64,000 nucleotides of DNA from Cepaea nemoralis (GCA_014155875.1 JACEFZ010017434.1:62001-126000), one strand, 5' to 3'; numbered from the stretch's first letter, positions 30,932-42,920 are shown. The notes: a model not told the origin generated them from the sequence alone. Made by a program: numbers and translations.

Positions 30932-33900
30932 GTTAGTTAGTTAGTTAGTTAGTCGACAGATCATCCTCGTTGCACATCGAACCATTCAGTCCATAAGTGC
31001 TCGGATCCCCTCCTCAGCAAATCCCGCAGCGTGTAGCGGCTAACGACGCCAGTTCTGTGTTGGTTTATCAATCTTCTTTGGCTTCCTGCGTAGTGTTCTT
31101 GTTTGGCCACCCCTCTTTTAATTTGCTGCTCCCGCAGTCTGGCCATTGTTGTAGATTCACAGTCATCACTTGGTTCTCGCAAAAGTCTCACTTCTCGTAG
31201 AGCATTCAGAATGTCAGCCTGGTCCATGGCGCGTCCGCCCTCCACAGTAGCCTCACCTGCGAGCTTGTCAGCCCGCTCATTTCCTTGTACTCCCGCATGA
31301 CCTGGCACGAAGATGAAACTAATCTTTGCCAGCCGAGACCGCTTCAGAGGCAGCAACCACTCTCTTCGGATCGACCCCTCCTCTATCCTCTTGATCATGT
31401 TCATTGAGTCGCTAAGGAAACAAGCCCTAGTGAATGTCTGTGTCTCGAGCCATGTTATTGCTTTACTTACTGCCATGACTTCCATGGTCAGGCTACTTGT
31501 GGTTTCAGTGAAAGCACCAGAGTCCTCCTTCACAATTCTCCCTCCGGCCCGAGCTGTAAAGGCCCATGAGCTTCTCACATGTCGGACGACCGACCCATCT
31601 GTGTAGATGACCGCGTCACCGTCTCGCGAATTCTCGAAAATCAACGCTTGTACTTCAGCCTCAACAGCAGCCGGATTTTCTTGTCTGCATTTTCTATCTA
31701 GTTGGATGCAAACTGAAAAGGATGTGCAGAAGTCTGTTGGCACTTGCACCCACTCCTCGCCAGGTTCTAAGTCCTCAAGTGAACACACCTGTTGAAGAAT
31801 GTCTTCGGCTTGACCCATCCACGACCGTCCTCTTTTTAACCTGCTGCCCTTCACCTTCCTAATTTCACTATGCAGTGGATGTTGTGTGTTTGCGTTAATT
31901 TTGAGGTAGGCGCGTGCCCTGCAAACTTGTATTCTCTCTTCAATGGTTGGAAAATCAAGAAGGTAGCGCATCGCCCTGCATGCTGTATCTCTTGTACATC
32001 CAAGAATAATGCGCATTGCTTCATTCTGTATCCTTTCCATCCTTTCTATCTGCTTATGGCTGAGAGTCAGGATTGCCATTGCATACTCCAAAACAGACAT
32101 GACCAGCCCCTCGTACAGAAGACATAGATGGCGCTGCTCACAGTTTGCTGCCGCCATCACCCGCATCGCTGCCAAACCCCGCTTGGCCTTTGTTATCACC
32201 TGGTCTATGTGCACATTATAAGCAAGGCTTCGATCAAACCGTATTCCCAGGTAATTCATTGCCTGCGTTCTTTCCACCGTCTCTGAACACAGCATTACAG
32301 TTGGTGTTGGATTGTTGACAATATGATTATTCAACGAGAACCAAGTCACTGTTGCCTTTGTTGGGTTGACCATTGCCCCAGCTTCATCACACCAAGTACT
32401 TATGCGATTGAGTTCGGTTTGTAGTTCCACAGCAACCTCCTCTCTATCCTTACCCTGACGATACACTAAAACATCATCGGCATACGACAATGTCCTGCCA
32501 GGTCCAGTGATCTGCTCACTGGTGATTCTCACTGTGTAGGCGTTGAACAGTACCGGAGATAATGGCGATCCCTGTGGTAGGCCAGGATATATTGTTGTTG
32601 GTTCCGAAGTCCAACTGCCACATCTAAAAACTACTTTCCGTTGGTAGAGGGCTGCAGCGATCCAACTAAGGAGGAATGGACTTACGTTTAGTTCAAGAAG
32701 CTGAAACATTAAAAATATCCAGTGGTACTCTGTTGTATGCGTCCTCAAGATCAATCGCTGCAGCAACGGTTTCAGTGCCTGCGTGGAAACCTTCATAGAC
32801 ATCCTGGGCAAAGACTGCTGCATTGGTCCAGGTTTCTCTTTTTGGACGGTACCCACCCAGGGTAGGTGGGAAAACACCTTGCCTCTCTAGTTGGCTTGAT
32901 ATTTTCCTGGCAATTACCTTCTCCAGCAGCTTGCCTATTGTATTCTGCATGGTTATAATTCGATATCCCTGAATTTTTTTGTGGTCTTTGTCAGGCTTCG
33001 GCAAGGGAATCAGATAGCTGTGTAACCATTCCTCCTTGATGCTAGCACTCCCTATACTGTTGTTGTACATGTCTGCTAATTTCTCTAGCTCATTGTCGGT
33101 ACACCTATTTATGTCGTCGTATCTTATGCCATCAGGACCTGGAGCACTGTTTTTTGATCGTCGAAGCACAGCCTTGATTTCTTTCACTGTCACTGTGTCT
33201 TCCTCCGAAGTGTTCTGGGCCTTGCATCTGTCTGAGGTGACCTCCTTGGCCAGATTTCGGCCTCCCATGTCTGTCTGGTTGCCCTGCTCAAGGTAGCGTT
33301 CAAAGAGGGCTTTGCCCTTGTCCTCGTCAGTCCTCTGCCAGGTGAGGTCAGCACCTTGGAAGTCTGAAATGCTCTTATTCTTGACTACACCACTCATGCT
33401 TTTATGTAGTCGCCAGAACAATTTCAGTGACTTGTCTGTGCTTACTCTTTGACACACCTCTGCCCATTTTTCGCTTTTAACCACCTTGACCAGTTTTTTG
33501 AAATAGCTTACTTTTGTGTGCATCTCTCTTTCTAAGTGCAAGCAGGGACTAGGATGACCAGCTCTGTTCTTCTTGGCATTTTGCCATCTCCTTACAGCAC
33601 TACGCTTATCCACCCAAGCCTTCTCCACCTCGAAACTCCACCACGGTGGCTGCTCCCAGCTTTTTTTCCTGCCCTGAAACGTTCTGCGCTTGTCACGTCT
33701 TATTTTACTCACCACATCTTGCCCTGTACTGTCATACTGGAACGTCTTTACCTTTAGCTTGTGCTGCCTGGTTCTGCCTTTCTCCACCAATATGCTGCAC
33801 GGGTGGTGGTCACTGCCATGGTGTCCTAGGACACCCCATCTACACACTGTAGTGAGTGAAGGTGAAACTAGCGCCAGATCAATAGCACTGTCCTCATCGC

Positions 33901-34792
33901 CTGGACGGCTTGCTGTCCTGGTGACACAGCCACTGTTAATACAAACCAGGTCGATGGTTTCCAGTGCAGTCTCGAGCTCCTCCCCTTGTGTATTGGAGGA
34001 AGTGTTTCCCCATGCTCTGCCCTTAGCGTTGAAGTCACCACAGAAAATAACATTTCTCTCTTGGCCCAATATGCCACTTAAGCACTGCCACTTCTGGGCG
34101 TCCATACTCGCATTGCGGGCATAAACATTAACCAACACGAATGGTATACTGGAATGAACTCTCAACGCCTGTATTTGTATATCGTCACTGTCCCAACTGG
34201 ACATGTCTAGCTCTGACGCCACCATGCTGTCGCGAACGAGAATCGCCGTTCCCAGATGTCGTCTGTTGTAGAAACATTTGAAGCCGGCAATTCGGAGTAG
34301 CTGATCGCCCAGTCTCGTCTCCTGGAGTGCTACAATGTCGTTCCTGTAAACTAGGGTTTCTAAAATAGAGCCCCGTTGTTTTACACTGGCACAGTTCCAA
34401 TATAGAATACGGATGTTCCTGAGTCCTAGACGGTGACACTTGAGTCTAAAACGCCTCAAACCTCCGCGCTTACCTTGTTTCTTTTTCCCTGCGCGGCTAC
34501 CACGCCGCTTCGTTATGTTGACTGCTGGCCCATCGGAAAACACACGTTGTTCCGCCATGTTGAAAAAACGTAAACACAGACTGATTTGAACCACACACGC
34601 TGCTGAAAATTCACTCAAGGATGGCTTCGCTCGATGCACGAACTCCGTAGCACCCGCGCAGATCTTGAGTAGAAACTCCTGGTTTTACATCCTGGCACAC
34701 CAATTACACGCCAGAGATGAATAAATCCATCCCCGTCGCGAAAAAGTTAACGAACACAAAACAACACGACCGTCCGTCGCCATCTTGAAACC
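30932..34792 (-). mobile_element. Near-complete I-type LINE, family I-A
   Basis: Minus-strand element of about 3.9 kb. It seems to start near 34792 (CAAGATGGCG context), has a ~230-bp leader, one long coding region and a (CTAA)n tail at 30932-30953. No separate gag-like ORF1 precedes the coding region. I could not find a convincing target duplication. It is related to I-B but clearly a different family. Confidence 0.85.
30961..34558 (-). pseudogene. I-A ORF2: endonuclease, RT, RNase H; one frameshift
   Basis: Two open pieces (34639-32693 and 32877-30961 on the minus strand) give a protein of roughly 1200 residues. Start is best placed at the ATG near 34558 (MAEQRV, good Kozak context), followed by a Lys/Arg-rich leader. 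Endonuclease: LYWNCAS, LQETRLG, VNVYAR, CGDFNAKG, DSAIDLAL, HHGSDHH. RT: GYRIITMQN, AIDLEDAYNRV, GLPQGSPLSP, YADD. RNase H: IYTDGSV, SSLTMEVMAV, FLSDSMNM, GNERADKLAG. All catalytic residues appear kept. The only clear break is a one-base length change in an A/T run at 32711-32715 just after RT motif A, either a recent mutation or a sequencing error. Confidence 0.9.
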
Positions 34793-36432
34793 GGAGTGTT
34801 TGCCAAGAAAACATTATTTGGACACAGTCTGGCTCAGACAGTTGATTTAGGCAGAAGTGCTGTGGCACTGCAGTTATGGATTGTAATAATGTCTACCGTG
34901 TGCGACTTAAGTGGATTTAATTTTACACGTGCCTGTCATGGCAAATGTAGCTGTGATTTGGTAGACTGCAGTGTTGCCTAAGGTAGTTCATATTGTATAA
35001 TTGGTCCTAATTAATTTAGGCAGTAGCATGGTTGAAACTAGCTAGAGTAGTGAAGTGATAATTAGCTCTGTTAGTTGAAAATATAGTAGTGAAGTGTTGA
35101 TAAGCTCTACTAGTTGAGAATTGAGTAATGGGGGATAATTGAGATCTTCCAGTGGGTGCTCCCTGGTGGGAGGGGCTCCGCATTCTGTTTGTTTTTTTTT
35201 TCTTGTCTTGGCCTGATGAAACCCAATGTATGAGTTCATCTGTCCCTGACAGAGTTAGGTTCAATGTATTTTTCTGAGCAAGGCCGATGGCCCATGATCA
35301 TCTAATAGGGATCAGTGACGGGGAGGCTATAACAAGTTGTGTTATATATTTTACAGGTTCCCTCTGGTTGGGATGAAGAACACAGAACCATTGAAAAATC
35401 AGATCCCGTATAAATTTTGGTGCAGGAAGATTGGCCAGCAACTTTCTCAATGGGCCTATGCTAGAAGAAGTTGATAAACATTGGCTCGGTGGAGCTGAAT
35501 AGTATAAGTATCCTACGGGATAAATACTGAAAACATTACTAAGAAGATTACACAATACCTGTGGACCGCAACGTAGTAATGAGTTTGAGTTCATACCATT
35601 CGTGAACACACCAGTGGTGATGGATGTTCAGTCCACTTATTACTAGATCAGTAGGGACTGATGTTCACATTAGATGAAACCCAAACATTGAAGAGTGGTT
35701 GTTCCAAGTATCAAGAAAATCATAACATTAAGACAATATCTAGAAAATAAAGACATCTATTTTAGACTAGATACAATGACTGTTTTAAGAGTGAAAACTA
35801 TACAACATTTCGCAAGAAGGAAAAACGTTATGTTCATGGGACAGTGTTCCATTTTTTTTTTCACTGCGCAGGAATTGTGAGGTCTCAGTTGTCTATAAAC
35901 TATTAGGAACAGATATTTTTGTTAGGAATAAAAATAGTATCGTTCCGGACTGTAGATTTGAATGGGAATCAGATCTCATGGTTATCAGAGCTCCTGGAGG
36001 AGGACATGTCTGGAGGGAAGGACACAACATTTGGTGAGGTCCATTGTGCTGATTCTTGTGATGTCGTGTAATCCTTGCCATGATGAGTGGACTCTGATCA
36101 TGAACTTTGTAGTCTGACCTCTACATTTACATTAGAATACCCAAGACACATTTTCTTTGCATACACGCCTCACGTACATTACACTTTTTTTTTCTTTTAA
36201 TAAATTAATCTTTATTAATTGTTGGAAGAATGAGTTGTTGAATATGTTGCGTTGGGGAAGAATGAGAGGGGGCATAGTACGACAGTGAGAGAGAGATAGG
36301 AAAAGGTGTCCTTGAACCGAAGGAGTGTGTTGGTCGGAAGCTGGTGGATTCTCCAGGTTATTGAAAGGGGGTAAAATATAATGTGGGTGTTGACTCCCCT
36401 CACTCCAGGGACGACACTTTAAATTAAGACAC
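34793..36432. other. No recognisable gene
   Basis: AT-rich DNA with short open frames on both strands (for example 34796-34981 plus, 35298-35609 minus). No domain recognised. It may include intron of the SRCR gene, whose later exons would lie on this side, but I saw no second SRCR half. Confidence 0.5.
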
Positions 36433-37703
36433 GACATTCTTAAGACAGCTATCTTCCTCTTATCAATCAAGGTCTGCAAAGTCTCGCTGTTTGCCGCAAA
36501 CCAGTCCTGTCTCTTATGATGCACAGTGCCGTAAACCCCTACGGCAGTTTTATAAAGAGTCTCCTTAAGTTGACACCACTTTTCATTTACTGTACAATTT
36601 TCTGGTGTATCAGTGAACGCGTCTTCAAGTTGCTGTTGAAACTGAAAGCACTTTTCAGGATCATGATTGATTGATTGATTGATTTAGGAATCGACATCAC
36701 AGCATTCGGGGCATTTCCATAAGTGCTCCGTCTCCATCCTCAGCAGCCAACGAAGAGTTCCAACACTAATAGTACCAGTAACAATCTGATTATAAGTCCG
36801 TCTCGCCTTTCCTCTGAGCGTTGAGCGTCGTTGTTTCAGGATCATTAGTGTTAATAATATTAATCCTGGGGCTAGATTTGTGTTTACCTGTGTAGATTCT
36901 CTTTGGTCTCATTCTAACCCTTGCAACAACCAAAGAATGATCCGTATCACAGTCAGCACTGTGGTAACTTCGAGTCAATGATATATGGTTCAGATGTTGT
37001 CTCCGTGTGATGATGAAGTCCAGCTGGTGCCAATGGCCGGATCTTGGATGTTTCCATGTGACCTTATGCATCTCTTTTGTTTTACAAAAGGAGTTTGTAA
37101 TACATAGGTCATTACTGGTGCAATGCTCCAGCAGCCTTTGCCCATTTTCATTCATGCGACCGATGTTGTATTTTCCAAGGCACACTGGCCATGAACTCGA
37201 GTCCTTGCCCACAGGATCATTGAAATCACCGAGCATATAAATGTAGTCAGATTTTGGAACCGCCTTGATCACGGAGTCTAACTCCTCATAGAACGAATCC
37301 TTCACATCATCAGAGGAATCGAGTGTCGGTGCATATGCAGTAATAATGGTGGCGAAACTACAAGAGGTTGCCAAGCACAGGGATAATTGTCTTTCATTTC
37401 CTCCTGCTGGAATTTCAATCATCCCCAGTAGCGAATTCTTCACTGCAAAACCCACACCGTGTTGCCTTTTTTCTGCCTGCCCTCTACCCTTCCAAAAAAA
37501 GGTGTAATTGTTTTCCCTGAATGAATCTTCCTCAGCGAGGCGAGTCTCCTGCAAGCCAGCAATATCAATTATTATTATAATTAAGACGATTGAGTTCGGC
37601 ATCAATCACAGCCGTTTTTCTCACATCGTCAATATTGGTCAAGCCAGTGGAAAATCCTGGACACATGGTTCTCACATTCCAGGTTGCAAGCCGTAGTTTC
37701 TAT
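36433..37703 (-). pseudogene. LINE C, copy C7 (endonuclease and linker)
   Basis: Supplies the N-terminal half of LINE C: LRLATWNVRTM, DIAGLQETRLAEED, the GVGFAVKNSLL segment, AYAPTLDS, LGDFNDPVG, QLDFIITRR and CDTDHSLVV, the conserved blocks of an APE endonuclease. A ~10-bp TAA-rich insertion near 37570 breaks the frame between WNVRTM and LQETR; from there it is open to 36790. A linker matching LINE C6 follows (36433-36653). A short I-B copy is inserted at 36665-36833. Confidence 0.85.
36665..36833 (-). mobile_element. Short 5'-truncated I-B copy e
   Basis: 169 bp of I-B 3' end with its (AATC)n tail, in minus orientation, inserted in LINE C7. A perfect 12-bp duplication TTTCAGGATCAT flanks it (36653-36664 and 36834-36845). 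LINE C6 near 56195 shows the uninterrupted sequence. Confidence 0.93.
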
Positions 37704-38454
37704 GTTTATTTTTATTTAAACCTGGTGCATTGGTTTTAAAGCATGCGATTCAGATTTTGTCCTAGCCCCAAGCACCCATGTCAGTGTATATATATGCATG
37801 CTCTGAAAGAGATGGATGCACGCCCTTTGTGAACGTGGTGGTCAAACGCAGCATTTTTGTGTTTTAATTGTAGTCACTGGGCGTGGCTACGTTCAATGGT
37901 GACATCAACAATTCAACTTATGTATATACCATGGGTATGAAAGAGGGTGCATGGTGTATGAAAAGGCAGGAATGGGTTTAGAACGAATAAGGGAAGAAAT
38001 AATCACCGCATTATAGTCGTTGTTGTCCCCATTATCGAAATCACCACCATAATTACCACCTTTTTACCATCAATCACGTAAAAATGAGATGATTGGCAGA
38101 GTATGGGAAAATCCATAATCCTGGTCAGCCATACTTTCTTGTCTTAATTTATTGCTAATACTTTAGGCATATTAGGTACGTATACTTTGTAATTTGATGT
38201 TGAAGCGCATTTGTACACCAATTTGACACGCACAAACGCATGTTTAAACAGATCTTCACGAATACCATACACACAGCACGCCTGTTAAAATGCTAACAAT
38301 ACAAATGCAAATGTTTCTTAACACTCAATAAAAGTTTTTTAAAAAAAAATACTCCTTTTGGTCTATCCAAAGGCCTCACTTGAACATCACTATTCCCATT
38401 TCGGTGAGAATTTTGATGGCCCTCCTCTGGAGGGCAAAGGCTAATATTCGGGGT
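37704..38454. other. No recognisable gene; A-rich tail-like motif
   Basis: AT-rich. An AATAAA signal at 38328 followed by an A-run (38340-38349) resembles the end of a processed retrocopy, but no matching body was recognised. Confidence 0.45.
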
Positions 38455-38600
38455 AGGGGTCTATTTCCTCGCGCCCCTCACATCGGCCTACCCCTACACA
38501 CACACACACACACACACACACACTGGGACTCGAACCCAGGTGCCCGGCGACTAGTTGGTCTACTTATCTATATAAGTATTCCACGTGCCCGGGGCTTGTC
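38455..38600 (-). repeat. tRNA-like SINE head with (CA)n
   Basis: On the minus strand a perfect B box, GGGTTCGAGTCCC, lies at about 38525-38539, preceded by tRNA-like sequence with paired GC ends and followed by a (GT)n run (38497-38522 on plus as CA). This resembles a tRNA-derived SINE or decayed tRNA gene. A full cloverleaf was not confirmed. Confidence 0.5.
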
Positions 38601-38864
38601 TCGCTGTCTTTGAATGGTCTCAGGAACGGTCGGGAGAAGCGGAGGCGGCCGGCGGAGGTACCTGTTCTCGCCCGCCCGCCTACGGGACCAGACGTCAACA
38701 GGAAGTAGTCAACAGGACAACCGGAAGTGACAACCGAACCCAAGATAATACCCGCCAAAATTTCAAAAATGTGGTCGGAAAATGATCCGTTTTCCATCTG
38801 GAGCTATACCCATCGTATAGTAAAAAATGTCGTCATCGTTGACGTATTGCTCCAGATTTCCTCT

Positions 38865-38888
38865 TTAGTTAGGACCCAAGATACTACT
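38865..38888 (-). repeat. Terminus like that of the AGTAGT element
   Basis: 24 bp matching the right end of the 12.8-kb element at 22 of 24 positions, ending in ACTACT like that end. No partner terminus was found nearby, so it may be a truncated or diverged relative. Confidence 0.55.
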
Positions 38889-39690
38889 CACGCCTGGTTT
38901 AGCCAGCCTCTCACAGCTGTTGCCCGGGGGGGGGGGGCGCTGCCGCATGAAAACTTATGTAAATGCTGATACAACAACAGTGAATGCATAGTGACAACAA
39001 ATAGAGGACACTCAGAACCGTTCACCATAAGGTCCGGAGTACAACAAGGTTGTGTCCTGTCCTCCCTCTTGTTCATAGCCCATATAGACAGCATATTTAA
39101 AGAAACCACCAGCCAAACAGAGACGGCAAGAACACAGCATGATGAAGAACACCATAGAAGAAGAACCAAAGGCAAATTCCACCATTAAAGAGCCCCTATG
39201 TGCGGACTAAAAGCGAAATCAGAAGCAGAATTACAAGACCACATGAATAGTCTAAACGACGTGTGTAAGGAACATAACATGAAAATTAGCTAAATAGAGG
39301 TATATGTAATGATTATAACCAAAGAAGAAAAAACAACAGAGATTCGTCTAAATGAACACTTCCTGAAATAAGTAAAGAGCTTCAAGTACTCAGGAAGTAT
39401 AATATCATCAAATGGCAAATCAAGAGAGGAGATCGAAAATAGACGCAATAAGGCAAACCAAATGGCATCAATACCAAAGAAAAAACACGTATATTTAATT
39501 ACTAAAAACAAAAAACACTCTACAACACACTCTTCCTACCATCTCTATGTTCCAATGCCAAATCAGGACGATAACAGAAAAAGAGAACAGAAAAATCTCA
39601 ACAGAAATGTGATTCCTGAGAAGAATACTCAATGTATCAAGCAGAGAGAAAATCAGAAATGAAGAAATCAGGACTAAAGTGGAGTTTGTA

Positions 39691-42141
39691 TAGGGTTGCC
39701 AGATACGTGGGCACCAAAAGGAGGACATAATAAGACAAAGAGGAGGACAAAGGAGGACATATTTAATGTTTCATTTGAATCGTTCCAGATTAAACCCACA
39801 ATCAGTACTATTTTATTACAATAGCTGCCGATATGTGTATCCTACTGTTAATGAATCGACCAAGAAACAATCATGTTAAAAAAAAAACAAATATAAATTC
39901 AATGGAGGCCTTTTTTCAAAATGCTAAACAAACATTATTTAAACAGCCGATTATAAATCATCACGTTATAATCTTTATTAATTATGCACATATTTCTCGG
40001 AGGAGATAACTTTTCGTAGAAGATCACATATGCATAAAACTGTTCACAGGTAAAATTCTTTAAATTGTACTATGAGAATGATGCCCTTTACAGAGTCAAG
40101 TAAGAGTCTGTTCCTCTCCTTTGTCCAATGAGCATTAATCAAGGATTTCCATTGTGTCCAAAGATGCAGAATACTTTACACATTTTAAATAACTCTGAAA
40201 AGCAACATGCATTTGGGCAACTTTGGAAAAATAAACTCCACTGTTCATGCAAGAGTCTTTCAAACAACTGTTCATTCTTGTCTTGCACAACTGATTTAAG
40301 ATTGCAGAATTGGTCAAACAACTGCACATCATCTACAATAATATCCTTCTCTTTCAAGTACAATATGCATGTCAAAAGGTCATCAAATGTACAGTCTTTG
40401 ATTTTATTTAAGTACATCCAACCAAAGCACTGAAATTCATAAATCGGTTTCAACCACTTTTCTAAGTAACTAATGCATGCTTCATTCACCAACCTAATGT
40501 CTGCCATAAAACTATTACCCTCTTCTTCTCGACCACTTTCCTTACGTCTTCAAAACTTTCAAGGTTGTATGAAGAAGGCTCACAACCTCTAACACTGATG
40601 TTTCTTCTTTTTCAATGGCCGAAATATTGACTTAAGACAGACATCAAAGAATGCACAAACCAAAGGTAAACTTCTGAAAAATCGTTCTCAATTTTTTTTT
40701 TACAGAAAGAAAATATTCTTTCAAAGCAGTAAACAGCCTCAACAGCCTCTCAACAGCTGGAAACAAACTGAGTCATCTAGTTTTAGAGTGATAGAGTAGT
40801 TGCTGATAGTTAATGTTGACACAGTCATAAAAATCCTTTAAAGTTTCTGTTCTGACAGTGTATCTAGAAAAGTAATTGAATATTTTCAAGACAATAGATT
40901 CAACGTCAATCTGCATAAAATCTGCGCCGTGTTGGATGCAGTTATGCAGAACATAAGGAGAACATCCAACGCCTACTATTGGCTTGCTCAAGGCTTCCTT
41001 CAAATGCGAGAACACATTTCTACTTTCTCTTCTGTTAATGCCTCTAAAATTCAAATTGGCATTGTCACCAGCAAAAGCAACACATTTGGAGTACACATCA
41101 TCATGTTTTTTGGAGTGTTCCCAAAATATACTGTGATATGGTTTCTGAGGTTTCATTTGGTGTGTTGTCTAACTCGAGAATCTTAGTTTGGATTCCACCT
41201 GCTTTCCAGTCAAAGTATTGAACAACGATCGGAAATATTTTCTGCGAACCGTGACATACCACTTAAAGATTTATCCAACTGATCAGTGTGGGGGGTCAAT
41301 TACCTGGTTTCTTATTGCTTCAGTCTTTGTTTTTGCACAAGCAATATTTTTAGCAATTTCCGAATCGTCAAATAATCTGTGTATCAAACCAGCTGTGCAG
41401 GTCATCGAGTTGTAAGACTGATGGTGACTGTATGAAATGCCAAAGATGCTTCAGCCGCATGCGCTTTCAGCAATACCTTTGAGTACTTAGGCTGAAAAAA
41501 GACGTCAATTTGTTAGATGACGCCGACACTTTGATTAGGTTTCTATGTCTCTCACTGTCAACATGGCGCTCCAAGTCAGTAGTTCCTTTGTTGGCAACGG
41601 ACAAGTAACTATCGCAAATCGTACGCTTTGCCTCATTCTCGTTGCGTCCTTCAACGAAGCATGGAAACTTATTTTTCATAGTGTTCGAGAATTTGCATTT
41701 TCTCTTTGTAGAAGCCATTTTCATAAACATAGACAGCAAAAATTACAAATTTAAAAAAAAAAAGAAGATATTTTAAGTGGCGTCTCCGCTACTGGAACCG
41801 GAAATAACATAAACATTTTGACCATAGAGACTACAGCATTGTTAATGTTGCCAAATAGAGCAACAGTAAGATTCAAATTTTACAAATAATTGGTGTTTCA
41901 CATTTGGTATAAATAGGAAAATTAAATAAATATTATTAAGCAATGCGTTTTAATAAAGAATGTAAACACACGGTAGAGTGTAGATACATTGTAAGTTGTA
42001 ACAACAATACATAAACAATTATAACATAGAATATAAGAAAAGCCGAACATTTTAAAGATTTTTAACTTTGCCTGCCGGACGGAGGACATTGGGCTAAAAA
42101 GGAGGACATGTCCTCTCTTTGCCGGACGTATGGAAACCCTA
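39691..42141 (-). mobile_element. hAT-type DNA transposon
   Basis: 2451 bp with imperfect terminal inverted repeats (TAGGGTTGCCA at 39691, TAGGGTTTCCA complement at 42131-42141) and an 8-bp duplication differing at one base (AGTTTGTA at 39683-39690, GGTTTGTA at 42142-42149). Subterminal GGAGGACA words recur at both ends. An 8-bp duplication, TAGGG termini and the encoded BED-finger transposase identify the hAT superfamily. Confidence 0.88.
40139..41739 (-). pseudogene. hAT transposase, decayed
   Basis: Three minus-strand open pieces in order. 41739-41467: basic start and a BED-type zinc finger (CDSYLSVANKGTTDLERHVDSERH). 41156-40773: catalytic-core region (AFAGDNANLNF...NRRESRNVF, IVGVGCSPYVLHNCIQHGA). 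40507-40139: C-terminal part. They are separated by stops and frameshifts, so no active transposase is expected. The NCIQHGADF block is typical of animal ZBED/hAT proteins. Confidence 0.82.
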
Positions 42142-42264
42142 GGTTTGTAGCAGCACTCGGTTTTATTAGAAGGTAGCAAGTCAAATGGTTTGAAAATGTA
42201 ACTAAGGTTACCAACTTACCACAACAAGCAATGATGTACAGACTAAATGGAAGCAGAAGTAGAG

Positions 42265-42449
42265 TTAAAAAGTTTGTTGCATATCTTTTACAGGACATTG
42301 CAGTCAACACCAGCATTTTTTGCTGTTGTGATCTATTGGCAAGTTTACGTTCAGTAGTTTACCATTGCTTTCTGAACGAGCGACACCCATTCCATTTCGT
42401 AAAAAAACCAACGCAACGCGGTCTGCTGCCAAATCGCAGAATAAGATTC
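42265..42449. other. 185-bp unknown segment inside LINE E2
   Basis: Comparison with LINE E1 shows extra sequence here. It is open on the plus strand (FVAYLLQDIAVN...FVKKPTQRG). No termini or target duplication seen. It may be a short unclassified element or filler from a rearrangement. Confidence 0.45.
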
Positions 42450-42643
42450 CGACCACGTTAACGATGGAGAGAACGAATAGCAGTCTATGGGAATCTTGAT
42501 ACATGTAGCCCATAAACGGGCACTCTCCAACTGCTTATACTTCACTTTGACACCGCAAGATACAAGAGGAACAAGATGAGATGAGATGAGTGGTAATGTT
42601 TAGTAAATGTTTCGTCACAATATGATGCATTTTGTAAACTTAC

Positions 42644-42920
42644 TTCTTCCGGGTCCAAATTCTGATTCATTTGTTGCTCGAACAGCCATTGTATATCCCA
42701 GTTGTCTGCAAACTACAGTGGCATCCTTTATGTCCCAGTCAGCATCACAAACTGCTCCCCATCGTCCATTGTGAAGTATCACCACTGTACCCATATACTT
42801 TCTTGGTCCTCCAATAAGTCGAATATCACCCTCAATCCACCGTCGAGAATTTACAAGCCTCATCCAGTAGATTATTACAACCAGAAAAGTGTACCCAAGC
42901 ATGATGATTATTTTGATCAA
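42644..42920 (-). CDS. First coding exon of an SRCR-domain protein (partial)
   Basis: Starts MIKIIIMLGYTFLVVIIYW, a hydrophobic stretch consistent with a signal peptide or anchor, then the first half of a scavenger receptor cysteine-rich domain: IRLIGGPRKYMG, HNGRWGAVCDADWD, ATVVCRQLGY. Two domain cysteines are visible. The exon ends at a good splice donor (GTAAGT, 42643-42638 on the minus strand) in phase 1. Group A SRCR domains are usually split over two exons, which fits. The second half (DDV, Cys-rich) should lie at lower coordinates but was not found. SRCR proteins are secreted or membrane receptors, often in innate recognition. LINE E2 and the hAT element would then be in its intron. 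A second ATG at 42902 is an alternative start. Confidence 0.75.

Larger units (their letters stand above)
38968..42590 (+). pseudogene. LINE E, copy E2, interrupted twice
   Basis: Plus-strand RT relic in segments 38968-39690, 42142-42264 and 42450-42590, ending in a (GATGA)n-type tail. It matches LINE E1 (50283-52045) around motif B (FTIRSGVQQGCVLS), the thumb and the 3' end (CCGCAAGRTACAAGAGGAACA). It is full of stops. A hAT element (39691-42141) and a 185-bp unknown segment (42265-42449) are nested in it. Confidence 0.8.

Noticed and set aside
35211..35222. Hammerhead-like core word CTGATGA
   Set aside because: No GAAA partner, stem II or flanking stem I follows; chance match.
38277..38896. 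A 6-bp duplication CACGCC around a possible element ending at 38888
   Set aside because: CACGCC occurs at 38277 and 38889, but the sequence after the left copy does not match the AGTAGT terminus.
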